Source of the DNA: Primulina eburnea
Lineage: Eukaryota; Streptophyta; Magnoliopsida; Lamiales; Gesneriaceae
Direction of reading: 5' to 3'
Assembly (NCBI RefSeq): GCF_022965805.1
Contig: NW_027331510.1
Span: forward strand, 372,001 to 436,000
DNA: 64,000 bases
The notes under the pieces were generated by a model. The model was not told the DNA's origin. It did no database searches and saw only the letters and a list, made by a program, of their open reading frames with translations. This document shows positions 21,522 through 33,106 of the stretch, in pieces; position 1 is the first letter of the stretch, and every line of letters starts with the position of its first letter. The position numbers and the translations under genes are program-made.

Positions 21522-22971
21522 TGATCGAGCAAAACTTGCACAGTGAATGGTCCCAAAATTTGTTTTATATATGAAAGCTCGATTTAAATATCGCAAGTGC
21601 ACGATAGTCAAGTTATAATAAACGTACGTGAATACGAGTATCGATCCACAGGGACTGCGTTACAATATTTTTTATTCTCAATTAAAATTTCTTTAGCAAC
21701 GATAAAGTGGTTTGGTAATTAAACTAATGTAAATCAAATAACTAAAAGAATTAAAGCGCAAAGAGAATGTATGCAATAATGCAATGATTAAGTTGGATTA
21801 AATCAAATGAAAGATGAATTTGTTGGGAATTATCAGTTCACCTACCACTCGTGTTTTAATAATTACCCTCGACTCTTACTCGTGCATTCGACGGAATTCC
21901 CTAGACTAATCAATATACTCTGTCGAGCTATATTAACACTAATCATAAACATGCAGTAATCAAGTGTCCTCAATTATTTAACAGTTTAAGATCGCCTTAC
22001 GTTCTATGGAATCCTCTAGCTTTTATCCGGGTGAACTATCACTATCGACACGTACCCAATTCCGTATGTCTACTAAAATTGTAAGTCCGTGGTTTATACT
22101 ATGCGATCCTATTGTTAATTAGTCTGTCGACACCGTTAACAATATGCAATAATCAAAGGAAGATAGCTAGGCTTCGCTTGAAACAAGAAATAACAATAGC
22201 ATAAACAAATCACTTGTAAAAACGTCAAGAAATAATGTTAAACAACGAGTACGGGTAGGATCCCCTCAAATCCCAACAAATCTAGAGTTTAGCCAACCAA
22301 ATTCATACTAAAAATTAACAATCTATGCAAGAGAATAAAATACTGAATAATAAAATACTAAATATGACGATGGAAGACGGCTGCGACGCTTGGAATTCTC
22401 GAGTTCTTCGAAAGTCTTCCTTGCTCCTAGCCTTCTCGCCCAGAAAAGCGATGAAAATATGATGAATAATCCCCAAAGAGGCGCCCAATCTCGTGTATTA
22501 GGTTAGTGGTCTTGGATAGAGTCCATGAAAATAGAAACAAATCTCGCAGAATCTTGCTGGATCGCGTGACTCGCTAGGGCGGTAGGTTTTGACCGCTGGG
22601 GCGAGTGACTCTCGGGTAAAAATCTTTAGCCTTCTCTCTAGTCTCGCTGGGGCGGCCACTTTTGACCGCCCGAGCGAGAGATCTTCTGTTAAACTCTCCT
22701 GTCCAGGCTAGCAGTCTCGCTGGGGCGGTCAGTTTTGACCGCCCTAGCGAGAGGTCTTCTGTTCGAAATCCTCGGTAGCGAGGCTTCTTCGTTGTTGTGC
22801 CCATTTTCTGCCATATTTGGTTTCATTCCTACAAAATACCACAAAACACACGAGATCAGTCATATGCTAAATAATGCAAACAAAATGCAAGAATAAACTA
22901 AAACAAACTAATATGATGTATGAATGCGACTCGAAACAAACACTAAAAACACGTAAAAACGAGTCCTATCA
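21522..22971 (-). repeat. Athila LTR-a (distal 3' LTR)
   Basis: 1,450 bp. Minus-strand termini TGATAGGACT...GCTCGATCA. It differs from the other two copies by a 42-bp deletion near 22776, which removes most of the fourth hairpin repeat, and by about three substitutions. Three hairpin repeats remain (22569-22752). Confidence 0.92.
22569..22752 (-). repeat. 73-bp hairpin repeats in Athila LTR-a
   Basis: Three units of a ~73-bp repeat whose core is an inverted repeat CTCGCTGGGGCGGTC...GACCGCCCTAGCGAG. The same units recur in the other LTRs and in the spacer between pol and the downstream frame. Confidence 0.85.
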
Positions 22972-22984
22972 ACCCCCTCATACT
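22972..22984 (-). other. Polypurine tract next to Athila LTR-a
   Basis: On the minus strand AGTATGAGGGGGT immediately precedes the LTR start. It is the plus-strand primer of the first (distal) internal copy. Confidence 0.88.
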
Positions 22985-24070
22985 AACCTTTTGCTCGCCC
23001 TCGAGTAAAATAGGTTAAAGCACGAGATTCTAAACAGACAAAATAAAAACGAAATAACCAACACAAGAAAAAGTTAATGGTGAGTTAACAACTTTATGTT
23101 CATGCCTCAGTAAATTTTTTCACATCATAATCAAGTCATTTCACAAATAAATACTCTTTCTCATCTACAAATAAGTCTTGGCACTAATTCGAACGTGTGT
23201 GTGTGTCATGGTGGGTCTAGTCATTCGTACGTCAAATAGATCAATCGTCAAGTTATGCAAGTCACTCAATCAACACTTCAATACAAATCTCACTAGCATG
23301 CATCCCCGTGTTCATTCATCACTGACCATCATTTTGAACTTTAGTTAATTTTTAAGTGCATAGAAGGGTGTCGAAAGGAAAGAAAATAAGCTCAAGTGGC
23401 GAAAAGTTGGGAGTACATCGATCATTTTCATTGTGCAATTGTCAAGACTGTGCGTCTGACTTCCTCGACTCCTTACATCTCCAACTTTTAGCCTAGGAAT
23501 AGAATTTCATTCCTTTTATTTTCGGCTCCCCCTCACCTTACATCTCCTTTTTTCCCAAAGTTCTTTTTACAAGAACTTTGTTATTTCAACATTTTGATGC
23601 ACAATTTTCACACATGTACTCCCTAGGCTAAGAATATATCTTTTTGGATTATAGCTGGTTAGGAGTACTATATTTGAATTCAGGGTATTGACAAGGGGGC
23701 ATCAAATGCTATCATGCACGATCTCAATCAGTGACTTATTTCCACGGGTTTTCATGCTAAATCAATTCATACGTGATGTCTTTCAAGTTAACCAACAAGA
23801 ATTTCAAATTTCACCATTATTCCTACAAAATTCTAAGCCCCACACATATGTGCTCAAAAAGTTCAAAATTTGCACCAAAACTCATGTTTCAACAATCCAG
23901 AGTATCAGTCATGCATTGACCCAATCAATATTTCTCAAAGCAACATCATCATCGGCTCATAAATCATGTCAACTCACCATAAACGACTCACAATCTAACA
24001 ACGAAAATACGACTTAAAAACCCAAATAACAAACTAAATAACTAAACAAGCAAACAAAACAAACTACCCG
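22985..24070 (-). other. Athila 3' untranslated region, copy 1
   Basis: About 1.1 kb between an internal polypurine-like motif and the LTR-adjacent tract. It includes a short GT repeat near 23195 and no supportable coding frame (the open stretch at 23688-24017 on the plus strand is antisense and featureless). Confidence 0.6.
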
Positions 24071-24083
24071 ACCCCCTCATACT
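24071..24083 (-). other. Second polypurine-tract copy inside Athila copy 1
   Basis: The same 13-mer (minus strand AGTATGAGGGGGT) found next to the LTR recurs 1.1 kb upstream, just after the downstream frame. The flanking bases also resemble those of the LTR-adjacent tract. It could act as an extra plus-strand primer. Confidence 0.55.
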
Positions 24084-24209
24084 AGAGTTGTGCAATGCCC
24101 TCATCGCACAAAACGAAACAGACACGAAAAACAATAACAACTTATGAATTCAAATGCAACAATAGAAAATGCAAAAGAAAAAGAAAGGGGAAACAGTGAA
24201 CTCCCCTGA

Positions 24210-25577
24210 TCAAAACTCCTCCTCCTCATCATGCTCAGGTGGTGGATTGCCCTCGTCAGCTGCAGGTGGCATAGGATACGTGTACTGGAAGTGGAAAGGT
24301 GGCGGGTATGCTGGAACAGGCGGCCGGCCGGAAGTGTCTAAGCCCAAGTGAGTCGAGATGCCCTGCACCAAGTACTCGATGTTCAGAGTGTGGGCTTGGT
24401 CGATGGCCTGATAATGAGTCTGGTAGGTGGCCCAAGCGCCCAACTCGTCGACTCGGTCTCGAATGGCACGGCGGCGTGGCTGCGGTGGTGGTGGATGTCC
24501 GAAGACCGGAGGTGGTGGAGCGGCTTGCACGAGACCGTAAAATACATCAGCGGGCAGCTCATCCCGTCTCTTCGCGTACTTGGAGGTATGAAGAGCCTCA
24601 TCGATGGCTCTTAGTGGCGGTAGCCACTCATCATCGTCCGCGAAAATCACACCCGCGCGGGCACATAGCTCAGTCACGATAGTGGGGAAATAAAAGGCTA
24701 AATTGTTGCAATTGATACAGATATTAAGCTGCCCGAATATGAGTTTGCCCACATAAATAGGCATCCCGGTATAGATCGCATAAAGAACCACCGCCCTATC
24801 CCGCTGTACATCACTCGTATGCCCTACCAGCATCAATCTCTTCGATAGAAAGGCATACCAAAGTGCCGCCTCCACCTTCAAAAATTTCTCAAGAAACACC
24901 GTATATGTTCCCGGCTGCTTCCACGTAGTGCCCGGATAACACAATGTGTGAATGATCAGATCGTAATCCGGATTCAGCACCCAAGCCTGGAATACCGAAT
25001 CATCCACTGCCGGTAAACCCAACAAATCATTTATCGTTGTAGGATCATATGGGACTAGACGTCCCCTCACCTTAGCCTTATTTTCAGTCCCTTCCGGGGC
25101 GTTAGCATAAAACTCACGTACAACCGGCACCACAGCCGCATTCGGTTGTGCTAAAAAATTCGTCCACCCTCGTCCTGCAACTGCTAACTCCTCAAAAATA
25201 TTGTCTAAAATCCACGAAGTACATCCCCTCTCAGGGATTGGTTTTCTATGGAGTTTAGCGTGCTCAAATCGCTCCCTAGCCCTGTCATTCACAAATATAG
25301 AGGGGGTGGATCGAGAACTAGAGGCACCGTGAGTTACCTTCGAGCGTTTGGGAGCCATGGTATGATATGAGTGCACAAAGAAGCCCGGAGTAGAAGGTGG
25401 TGCCGGAACTTGAAGAGGCGGCGGCGGCGGCGGCGGCGGCGGAGAAGCGACGGCGGCGGCGTGGGTGGTGGTCGGAGAGTGTAGATCTGCCCGGAAAAAT
25501 CGCGGCTTGGGCTTTGAAACAATGGAGATTCGCAAATATACCTGTAAATTAGCAAGAAACCACGTAAATCGCTTCAA
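24210..25577 (-). CDS. Downstream Athila frame with putative plant transposon domain, copy 1
   Basis: A 455-residue frame in the position where Athila elements carry an extra, sometimes env-like gene. The first ~73 residues are low-complexity, with a polyproline run encoded by a GGC/CCG repeat. The likely true start is M74 (MAPKRSK, at 25358), which has a good initiation context (CCATGGC). Residues about 100-330 resemble the plant-specific retrotransposon-associated domain called putative plant transposon protein (Pfam PF20167 as I recall). Signature blocks are RGRLVPYDPTTINDLLGLP and the CYPGTTWK region. The C-terminus is proline-rich and acidic (DEEEEF). No signal peptide or transmembrane segment is evident, so an envelope role is not supported. 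Function unknown. Copy 2 keeps it open with only a few changes. Confidence 0.75.
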   Translation of the reverse strand: MKRFTWFLANLQVYLRISIVSKPKPRFFRADLHSPTTTHAAAVASPPPPPPPPPLQVPAPPSTPGFFVHSYHTMAPKRSKVTHGASSSRSTPSIFVNDRARERFEHAKLHRKPIPERGCTSWILDNIFEELAVAGRGWTNFLAQPNAAVVPVVREFYANAPEGTENKAKVRGRLVPYDPTTINDLLGLPAVDDSVFQAWVLNPDYDLIIHTLCYPGTTWKQPGTYTVFLEKFLKVEAALWYAFLSKRLMLVGHTSDVQRDRAVVLYAIYTGMPIYVGKLIFGQLNICINCNNLAFYFPTIVTELCARAGVIFADDDEWLPPLRAIDEALHTSKYAKRRDELPADVFYGLVQAAPPPPVFGHPPPPQPRRRAIRDRVDELGAWATYQTHYQAIDQAHTLNIEYLVQGISTHLGLDTSGRPPVPAYPPPFHFQYTYPMPPAADEGNPPPEHDEEEEF

Positions 25578-25668
25578 ATATGGAGAGGAGGGGCGAAAAT
25601 TTTGAGAGAGAAGGGTAGGTTTTCGAGTGGGAGAAGAGAGAAGTGATGCGCAGCTTTTTTAAAAATCG

Positions 25669-25995
25669 CGACTCGCTAGGGCGGTCAAAAGTGTCCGCCC
25701 TAGCGAGAGGCTTTCTGTTTGACATTGGCGAGTGCTCGTTGGGGCGGACAAAAGTGTCCGCCCTAGCGAGGTGTTTTCTGTTTTAAAAATATTTAAAAAA
25801 ATTGCGAGTGTTCGCGAGGGCGGTCAGTTTTGACCGCCCGAGCGAGAGTCTCTCTGCCCGAAAATTATTTTGAAAAGTTGTAACGCTCGCTGGGGCGGTC
25901 AGTTTTGACCGCCCTAGCGAGATACTCTCTGCCCGAAAATCCATTAAAATTTGAACCTCTCGCTGGGGCGGTCAAAACTAACCGCCCTAGCGAGG
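25669..25995 (-). repeat. Hairpin repeats in Athila spacer, copy 1
   Basis: Five units about 66-77 bp apart (starting near 25669, 25735, 25808, 25885, 25957) lie between pol and the downstream frame, related to the LTR hairpins. Arms covary: GGCGGTCA/TGACCGCC in some, GGCGGACA/TGTCCGCC in another. A poly-T/poly-A tract follows near 26020. Confidence 0.85.
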
Positions 25996-26165
25996 TATTT
26001 TCTGAAAAAAATTTTGAAATTTTTTTTTTTTTTTTTATGCAAATGCCATGCAACTACCTAAATGCAAATGATGCGAATGCTAAAAAAAAATCTAATTAAA
26101 ATCACAATAAGGGATAGAAGTAGTTCTCAATTTATAGTCTAGAGCTCGACTTTTCACCCATGTCC

Positions 26166-28283
26166 TCAACGACTGTCTTGGAGCCGAGTGACTCCAATTT
26201 GTGGCTCAATTGTGCCACCAATATAGTGCTTTAATCTTTGGGCGTTCACAGTAAACGTCCCTTCCTTGCCATCATGTAACACCACTGCACCTGATGGGAA
26301 CACCTCGGCTATAATGAATGGTCCTGACCATCTTGACTTCAGCTTGCCCGGAAAGAGTCGTAAGCGAGAGTTGTATAACAACACCGCTTCACCCACTTTG
26401 AATTCTCTTCTTACAATGTGTTTATCATGGGCTCTTTTGGTGCGTTCCTTGTAAGATAGGGCAAGATCATACGCTGTACCTCGGAACTCATCCAACTGAC
26501 TCAACTGCAACAGTCGTTTTTCACCTGCAAGAGCAAAATCAAAGTTCAGTGCCTTGGTCGCCCAATATGCTCTATGCTCTAATTCTACGGGTAGATGACA
26601 TGCTTTACCAAAAAGTAACCTATATGGTGTAGTGCCTATAGGTGTTTTGAACGCAGTACGATAAGCCCACAAAGCATCATCTAACCGAATGGTCCAGTCC
26701 TTTCGATTCACATTAACCGTCTTTTCTAAAATCCTCTTAATCTCTCGATTGGACACTTCAACTTGTCCACTAGTCTGAGGGTGGTATGGAGTGGAAACTT
26801 TGTGGGTGACACCATATTTGCCCATCAGTTTATCAAAAATTTTGTTGCAAAAATGGGTGCCACCATCACTTATGATTGCACGTGGTGTACCGAATCGATT
26901 AAAAATGTGTTTTTTCAAAAATTTTAACACCACTTGTGCATCATTCGTGGCACAAGCCTCCGCCTCCACCCATTTAGATACATACTCCACTGCCACCAAA
27001 ATAAATTTCTTTGTAAAAGACGCAGGAAAAGGACCCATAAAATCAATCCCCCACACATCAAATATTTCACACTCAATAATGTTATTCAAAGGCATCTCAT
27101 GACGGTTAGAAATATTACCTGTGCGTTGGCATCTATCACAATTGAGAACATACAAACGAGCATCCTTAAAAAGAGTTGGCCAATAGAAGCCACATTCGAG
27201 TACCTTAGATGCCGTCCGTATGGGTCCAAAGTGACCACCTACCTCACGGTCATGGCAGTGGTTCAGAATTTGACTGGTTTCCTCCTCTGCTACACATCTC
27301 CTTATCATGGCATCTGCACAGATTTTAAACAAAAACGGTTCCTCCCAAAAATAATATTTCACGTCAGAAAAGAATTTCTTTCTTTGGTGAAACGATAAAT
27401 TTGGGGGAGGTGTGCCAGTGACAAGAAAATTTGAGAAATTGGCATACCACGGGCACGCATTTACCTCAAACAATTGCTCATCAGGGAACCAGTCATCTAT
27501 ATCAGTGTTAACGCCATTAATTCTAATATCCTCAAGCCTAGACAGATGATCAGCAACCACATTTTCTACACCCTTTTTATCTCGAATCTCGAGATCAAAT
27601 TCTTGCAATAGTAAAATCCACCTAATTAACCTAGGTTTCGCATCTTTCTTAGCAAGCAAGTATTTTAGGGTAGAATGATCTGTATACACAATCACTTTAG
27701 ACAGAACAAGGTATGAATGAAATTTCTCGAAAGCAAATACTATAGCAAGTAATTCCTTTTCAGTAGTAGCGTAATTCAACTGAGCATCATTTAAGGTCTT
27801 ACTTGCATAGTAGATGGTATGAAATACCTTGTTCTTCCTTTGACCCAACACCGCACCAACAGCGGTATCACTAGCATCGCACATCACCTCAAACGGTAAC
27901 TCCCAATCAGGGGCAGTCAGAACAGGTGCTGTCACCAAGCTCTTCTTGAGTACTTCGAATGCCTGCAGACAAGTAGAATCAAAATTAAACTCAACATCTT
28001 TCATCAACAAAGAGGATAAAGGCTTAGCAATTTTAGAAAAATCCTTAATAAAACGCCTATAAAAACCCGCATGGCCTAGGAAACTTCGAACTCCCTTTAT
28101 CGATGAAGGTGGTGGTAGATTTTTTATCACTTCCACCTTGGCCTTGTCGACCTCGATTCCATTCTCCGATACTTTGTGTCCTAACACAATCCCCTCTTGC
28201 ACCATGAAGTGACACTTCTCCCAATTTAACACCAAATTGCTCTCTTCACATCTAATGAGCACCAAATTCAAATTTTTAAACAT
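26166..28283 (-). CDS. Athila pol, C-terminal part (end of RT, RNase H, integrase), copy 1
   Basis: A 705-residue frame that is the downstream piece of a frameshifted pol. It starts just after the RT catalytic box with the thumb region, then RNase H ([24 protein letters not shown] carry the acidic residues), the integrase HHCC zinc domain ([13 protein letters not shown]...NCDRCQ), and the DD35E core ([28 protein letters not shown]). It ends in a GPY/F-type segment (RWSGPFII). Integrase inserts element cDNA and RNase H removes template RNA. It overlaps the upstream frame by 16 bp in another frame because one T is missing from a homopolymer near 28272, compared with copy 2. It would not be made unless the ribosome shifts frame. 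Confidence 0.88.
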   Translation of the reverse strand: MFKNLNLVLIRCEESNLVLNWEKCHFMVQEGIVLGHKVSENGIEVDKAKVEVIKNLPPPSSIKGVRSFLGHAGFYRRFIKDFSKIAKPLSSLLMKDVEFNFDSTCLQAFEVLKKSLVTAPVLTAPDWELPFEVMCDASDTAVGAVLGQRKNKVFHTIYYASKTLNDAQLNYATTEKELLAIVFAFEKFHSYLVLSKVIVYTDHSTLKYLLAKKDAKPRLIRWILLLQEFDLEIRDKKGVENVVADHLSRLEDIRINGVNTDIDDWFPDEQLFEVNACPWYANFSNFLVTGTPPPNLSFHQRKKFFSDVKYYFWEEPFLFKICADAMIRRCVAEEETSQILNHCHDREVGGHFGPIRTASKVLECGFYWPTLFKDARLYVLNCDRCQRTGNISNRHEMPLNNIIECEIFDVWGIDFMGPFPASFTKKFILVAVEYVSKWVEAEACATNDAQVVLKFLKKHIFNRFGTPRAIISDGGTHFCNKIFDKLMGKYGVTHKVSTPYHPQTSGQVEVSNREIKRILEKTVNVNRKDWTIRLDDALWAYRTAFKTPIGTTPYRLLFGKACHLPVELEHRAYWATKALNFDFALAGEKRLLQLSQLDEFRGTAYDLALSYKERTKRAHDKHIVRREFKVGEAVLLYNSRLRLFPGKLKSRWSGPFIIAEVFPSGAVVLHDGKEGTFTVNAQRLKHYIGGTIEPQIGVTRLQDSR

Positions 28284-31200
28284 TCATCAAATGAAGAGCC
28301 AAAAATAGAGAAATCATCCATAAAAACTTCAAGAAAATTCTCAATCATGTCATGAAAAATAGCGGCCATGCATCTTTGAAATGTAGCAGGTGCATTGCAT
28401 AGACCAAAGGGCATACGCCTAAACGCAAAAGTACCATAAGGGCAAGTGAAAGTAGTTTTCTCTTGGTCCTCGGGTGCAATTGTGATTTGGTTGTATCCCG
28501 AATATCCATCCAAAAAACAGTAAAATTCATGACCGGCTAATCGTTCAATCATTTGATCAATAAATGGCAAGGGGAAGTGATCTTTACGGGTTGCATCATT
28601 TAATTTCCTATAATCCATGCATACACGCCAACCCGTAACGATTCTAGTGGGAATCAACTCATTTTTTTCATTGGTAATAACAGTAATCCCACCCTTTTTA
28701 GGCACACATTGTACAGGACTTACCCACGCACTATCAGAGATAGGATAGATAATACCTGCGTCCAGAAGTTTGATCGTTTCAGCTTTTACTACCTCTTGCA
28801 TCTTTGGATTGAGTCTCCTTTGTGGTTGTGCTAGAGGTGAGTACTTATCCTCCATTAGGATTTTGTGCATGCAGATCGAAGGACTTATCCCCTTGATGTC
28901 CGAAACTTTCCAAGCGAATGCTCCTCTATGCTCCTTAAGGACTCCCAAGAGCTTACTCTCCATATCATCTGTCAAAGAAGAGGAAATAATAACAGGCATT
29001 TTATTATTTTCTCCTAAATATACGTACTTGAGATGTGGAGGTAGTGGTTTGAGCTCCAAAGTAGGTGGCTCCTCTAGGCTTGACTTTTGAGGCATTAAAT
29101 CTTTTCTATCCCCCAATTCCTCTAGTCGAAGCCTCACTTGCTTTCTCCAAAGTGGAATGGCATTCAAATGAGCTACCATCTCCATCCTTTCCTCGTCCAG
29201 CTCGTCCTCCTGTTTTTCAGTAGTGAGAGTAGCCTCCAATGGCTCTTGCAATCCATCCTGCACAAAATCACAAACAAGAGAATCTAAGACATCAACGCGA
29301 AAACAACTATCATCGTGCATTGTGTGCTTGAGAGTATTAAAGACATCAAAAATAATTTCTTCTTCTCCAACTCTCAGTCTCAATTTTCCCTCGTCAACAT
29401 CGATCAGTGCTTTCCCTGTAGCCAGAAATGGTCTCCCCAGGATTAAAGGCATCTCCAAATCTTCCTCCATATCTAGTACTACAAAATCTGCAGGAAAAAT
29501 AAACTTATCCACTTTCACCAAGACATCTTCGATAATCCCACGTGGATACTTGACAGATCTGTCAGCCAGCTGCAATGACATCCTAGTCGGCTTGGGTTCA
29601 CCCAATCCCAGTCTCCTAAACACAGAATAAGGCATCAAATTAATACTCGCACCAAGATCACATAGAGCTTTATGAAAATTAATATCACCAATAATGCAAG
29701 GTATAGAGAAACTCCCTGGATCTTTTTGCTTAGGAGGCATCCTGTTTTGAACTAAAGCGGAGCAATTTTCAGTCAAGTTCACAGTCATATGATCTTCTAG
29801 CTTCCGCTTGTTTGCTAAGATATCTTTCAAGAATTTTGCATAACTTGGCATATTCAGTAAAGCATCAGCAAAAGGAATGTTAATATGCAATTTTTTGAAT
29901 ATCTCAAGAAATTTACCAAATTGTGCATCTAACTTAGCTTTTTTCAGTGCTGCAGGAAAAGGTGGGGGGATAACAATTTTACTCGGTGCAATAGGTGTAA
30001 AAGCAGAGTTAGAAGACTTACCTCCTTGTTGTTCCACCTCATCCTCACCTTGCTTGTTCTTTTTCTCCTTAGACTCAAGTGCCTTTCCACTGCGCAATTC
30101 CACAGCTTTCACATGCTCTCTCGGGTTAGTCTCCGTGTTGCTTGGCAAAGTTCCTTGCTCCCTATTAGCAATTAACTTAGCCAATTGTCCAATTTGATTC
30201 TCTAACCATTTTATGGATGCATCCTGATTCTGAAATCTCGTCTCGGTTGCAGAAATAAATTTAGTCATCATTTGCTCTAAATTTGACTTCTCCTCCCTAG
30301 GCGGTTCTGGCTTGAATCCTTGGTGCATCCCATGTGGTGGACCTCTTTGTTGGCTGTTTTGGTTGTTTTGACCTCCCCACGCAAAGTTTGGGTGATTCCT
30401 CCATCCCGGATTATAGGAGTTTGAATAAGGGTCATTTCTAGGACGGTTCTGGAATCCCACGTGTTTTGCTCCCTCAGGTACATAGAATGGATTGCCATCT
30501 TGGCAATCTTGCACGTCATGCTCACCTCCACACTTATCACAAAAAATCTCTTGCAGACGCATAGCCGATCCACTCGCACTCATCCCATCAATCTTTCTGT
30601 TCAAAGCCTCTAACTGTGCTGACACCGCAGATAAATCAGTAACTTGATTAACTCCAGCACCTCGTTTCTGCCTATCAGAATGAGGATGATAGCTACTAGC
30701 AGCCATCTCCTCCAATAATTCATATCCTTCCTCAGCCGTTTTTCTCAGCAGGTTACCACAGGCAGCAGCATCTATCATGGTACGGTTAGGAGTAAGCAGA
30801 CCATAATAAAAAGTTTGAACCACTAACCCAAGAGGTAGCTCATGGTGTGGACATCTCCTCAACAAATCCTTGTATCGCTCCCACGCCTCGTAAAGTGACT
30901 CAAGCTCATATTGAGCAAAAGTAGTAATGTCAGCTCTAAATTTCATAGTCTTCGACGGAGGAAAGTACTTGGTCAAGAATGCCTTTTCCATATCTTCCCA
31001 CGTAGTGATAGACCCTACAGGTAAACAGTTTAACCAAGACTTAGCTTTGTCTCTTAGTGAAAATGGAAATAAACGCAAACGAACAGCATCATCAGATACG
31101 CCATTAAATTTAAATGTATCACAAATTTCAAGAAAGTCAGCTATATGAGAATTAGGGTCATCAAGTGCACTTCCCCCAAATTGAACAGTGTTTTGGATCA

Positions 31201-31513
31201 TCTGAATGATAGCTGGCTTGATCTCGAATTGATTCGCACGGATGATTGGCCTTACGATGCTTGGACGTGCTCCATCAAGAGACGGCTGTGCATAATCCAT
31301 CATCGGTACACGGCGTGGCATCTCAATCCGTCTCTCATTTTGGCGCTCCTCCTCCTGCTCTTGTTCGTGCCTCTCCATTTGTTCCTTGAGTCTTTGCTGT
31401 TGTCTTCGGCGTCTAGCAGTGCGTTCGATCTCAGGGTCAAACGGCTCAAGCTTAGACTCGAATGATCTTCGCATGCACCTCAAGAGAATTCTGCAATAAA
31501 ATGAGAGTATCAA
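28268..31513 (-). CDS. Athila gag-protease-RT (N-terminal part), copy 1
   Basis: A 1,081-residue frame. It has a charged Arg/Gln/Glu-rich N-terminus (about 30-65; M65 is an alternative start) and a Gag capsid domain at about 88-270 ([39 protein letters not shown]). A single zinc knuckle CX2CX3HX4C is at C325, C328, H332, C337. The aspartic protease has DLGAS at 619-623 and an ILGRPFL flap-side motif. The RT palm contains [24 protein letters not shown] and the catalytic FMDD at 1064-1067. The frame then runs into a stop 14 residues later because of a 1-base homopolymer loss. Gag and protease look intact, but the enzyme is cut right after the RT active site. Confidence 0.9.
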   Translation of the reverse strand: MILSFYCRILLRCMRRSFESKLEPFDPEIERTARRRRQQQRLKEQMERHEQEQEEERQNERRIEMPRRVPMMDYAQPSLDGARPSIVRPIIRANQFEIKPAIIQMIQNTVQFGGSALDDPNSHIADFLEICDTFKFNGVSDDAVRLRLFPFSLRDKAKSWLNCLPVGSITTWEDMEKAFLTKYFPPSKTMKFRADITTFAQYELESLYEAWERYKDLLRRCPHHELPLGLVVQTFYYGLLTPNRTMIDAAACGNLLRKTAEEGYELLEEMAASSYHPHSDRQKRGAGVNQVTDLSAVSAQLEALNRKIDGMSASGSAMRLQEIFCDKCGGEHDVQDCQDGNPFYVPEGAKHVGFQNRPRNDPYSNSYNPGWRNHPNFAWGGQNNQNSQQRGPPHGMHQGFKPEPPREEKSNLEQMMTKFISATETRFQNQDASIKWLENQIGQLAKLIANREQGTLPSNTETNPREHVKAVELRSGKALESKEKKNKQGEDEVEQQGGKSSNSAFTPIAPSKIVIPPPFPAALKKAKLDAQFGKFLEIFKKLHINIPFADALLNMPSYAKFLKDILANKRKLEDHMTVNLTENCSALVQNRMPPKQKDPGSFSIPCIIGDINFHKALCDLGASINLMPYSVFRRLGLGEPKPTRMSLQLADRSVKYPRGIIEDVLVKVDKFIFPADFVVLDMEEDLEMPLILGRPFLATGKALIDVDEGKLRLRVGEEEIIFDVFNTLKHTMHDDSCFRVDVLDSLVCDFVQDGLQEPLEATLTTEKQEDELDEERMEMVAHLNAIPLWRKQVRLRLEELGDRKDLMPQKSSLEEPPTLELKPLPPHLKYVYLGENNKMPVIISSSLTDDMESKLLGVLKEHRGAFAWKVSDIKGISPSICMHKILMEDKYSPLAQPQRRLNPKMQEVVKAETIKLLDAGIIYPISDSAWVSPVQCVPKKGGITVITNEKNELIPTRIVTGWRVCMDYRKLNDATRKDHFPLPFIDQMIERLAGHEFYCFLDGYSGYNQITIAPEDQEKTTFTCPYGTFAFRRMPFGLCNAPATFQRCMAAIFHDMIENFLEVFMDDFSIFGSSFDECLKI

Positions 31514-31575
31514 ATAACAATAAAATTAAGAATACTAAAGAATTTAAATGAGAAATAAGAAAATTATGAATCAAC

Positions 31576-31595
31576 AGTCCCCGGCAACGGCGGCA
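31576..31595 (-). other. Primer binding site of Athila copy 1, altered
   Basis: Matches the Athila primer site except for one substitution at 31593 (G on the plus strand where the outer copy has C). The minus strand begins TGCCGCC instead of TGGCGCC, so the third base of the tRNA pairing is lost. Confidence 0.85.
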
Positions 31596-31601
31596 AAAAC
31601 T

Positions 31602-33093
31602 TGATCGAGCAAAACTTGCACAGTGAATGGTCCCAAAATTTGTTTTATATATGAAAGCTCGATTTAAATATCGCAAGTGCACGATAGTCAAGTTATAATA
31701 AACGTACGTGAATACGAGTATCGATCCACAGGGACTGCGTTACAATATTTTTTATTCTCAATTAAAATTTCTTTAGCAACGATAAAGTGATTTGGTAATT
31801 AAACTAATGTAAATCAAATAACTAAAAGAATTAAAGCGCAAAGAGAATGTATGCAATAATGCAATGATTAAGTTGGATTAAATCAAATGAAAGATGAATT
31901 TGTTGGGAATTATCAGTTCACCTACCACTCGTGTTTTAATAATTACCCTCGACTCTTACTCGTGCATTCGACGGAATTCCCTAGACTAATCAATATACTC
32001 TGTCGAGCTATATTAACACTAATCATAAACATGCAGTAATCAAGTGTCCTCAATTATTTAACAGTTTAAGATCGCCTTACGTTCTATGGAATCCTCTAGC
32101 TTTTATCCGGGTGAACTATCACTATCGACACGTACCCAATTCCGTATGTCTACTAAAATTGTAAGTCCGTGGTTTATACTATGCGATCCTATTGTTAAAT
32201 AGTCTGTCGACACCGTTAACAATATGCAATAATCAAAGGAAGATAGCTAGGCTTCGCTTGAAACAAGAAATAACAATAGCATAAACAAATCACTTGTAAA
32301 AACGTCAAGAAATAATGTTAAACAACGAGTACGGGTAGGATCCCCTCAAATCCCAACAAATCTAGAGTTTAGCCAACCAAATTCATACTAAAAATCAACA
32401 ATCTATGCAAGAGAATAAAATACTGAATAATAAAATACTAAATATGACGATGGAAGACGGCTGCGACGCTTGGAATTCTCGAGTTCTTCGAAAGTCTTCC
32501 TTGCTCCTAGCCTTCTCGCCCAGAAAAGTGATGAAAATATGATGAATAATCCCCAAAGAGGCGCCCAATCTCGTGTATTAGGTTAGTGGTCTTGGATAGA
32601 GTCCATGAAAATAGAAACAAATCTCGCAGAATCTTGCTGGATCGCGTGACTCGCTAGGGCGGTAGGTTTTGACCGCTGGGGCGAGTGACTCTCGGGTAAA
32701 AATCTTTAGCCTTCTCTCTAGTCTCGCTGGGGCGGCCACTTTTGACCGCCCGAGCGAGAGATCTTCTGTTAAACTCTCCTGTCCAGGCTAGCAGTCTCGC
32801 TGGGGCGGTCAGTTTTGACCGCCCTAGCGAGAGGTCTTCTGTTCGAAATCCTCGGTAAGACTAGAATGCTCGCTGGGGCGGTCAGTTTTGACCGCCCTAG
32901 CGAGGCTTCTTCGTTGTTGTGCCCATTTTCTGCCATATTTGGTTTCATTCCTACAAAATACCACAAAACACACGAGATCAGTCATATGCTAAATAATGCA
33001 AACAAAATGCAAGAATAAACTAAAACAAACTAATATGATGTATGAATGCGACTCGAAACAAACACTAAAAACACGTAAAAACGAGTCCTATCA
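31602..33093 (-). repeat. Athila LTR-b (middle LTR shared by both copies)
   Basis: 1,492 bp. Serves as 3' LTR of copy 2 and 5' LTR of copy 1. It differs from LTR-c at only about one position noted (A at 31790) and lacks the deletion and substitutions of LTR-a. It carries four hairpin repeats (32649-32905). Confidence 0.92.
32649..32905 (-). repeat. Four 73-bp hairpin repeats in Athila LTR-b
   Basis: Units begin near 32649, 32722, 32795 and 32868, the last three at exactly 73-bp spacing. The third and fourth share the perfect inverted core GGCGGTCAGTTTTGACCGCC. Confidence 0.87.
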
Positions 33094-33106
33094 ACCCCCT
33101 CATACT
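33094..33106 (-). other. Polypurine tract next to Athila LTR-b
   Basis: Minus-strand AGTATGAGGGGGT abuts the LTR start. It is the plus-strand primer of copy 2. Confidence 0.88.

Noticed and set aside
22569..22752. Possible CRISPR-like array of palindromic repeats
   Set aside because: This is plant nuclear DNA. Repeats are imperfect, lie inside LTRs and have related rather than unique spacers.
24299..24682. Plus-strand frames over the Athila downstream gene and pol (also 26934-27398, 29223-29630, 34421-34804, 37050-37514)
   Set aside because: They are antisense shadows of the minus-strand Athila frames, with no domain of their own.
24210..25577. Envelope protein assignment for the frame downstream of Athila pol
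   Set aside because: No signal peptide, transmembrane segment or glycoprotein-like features; the domain resembles the plant transposon-associated family instead.
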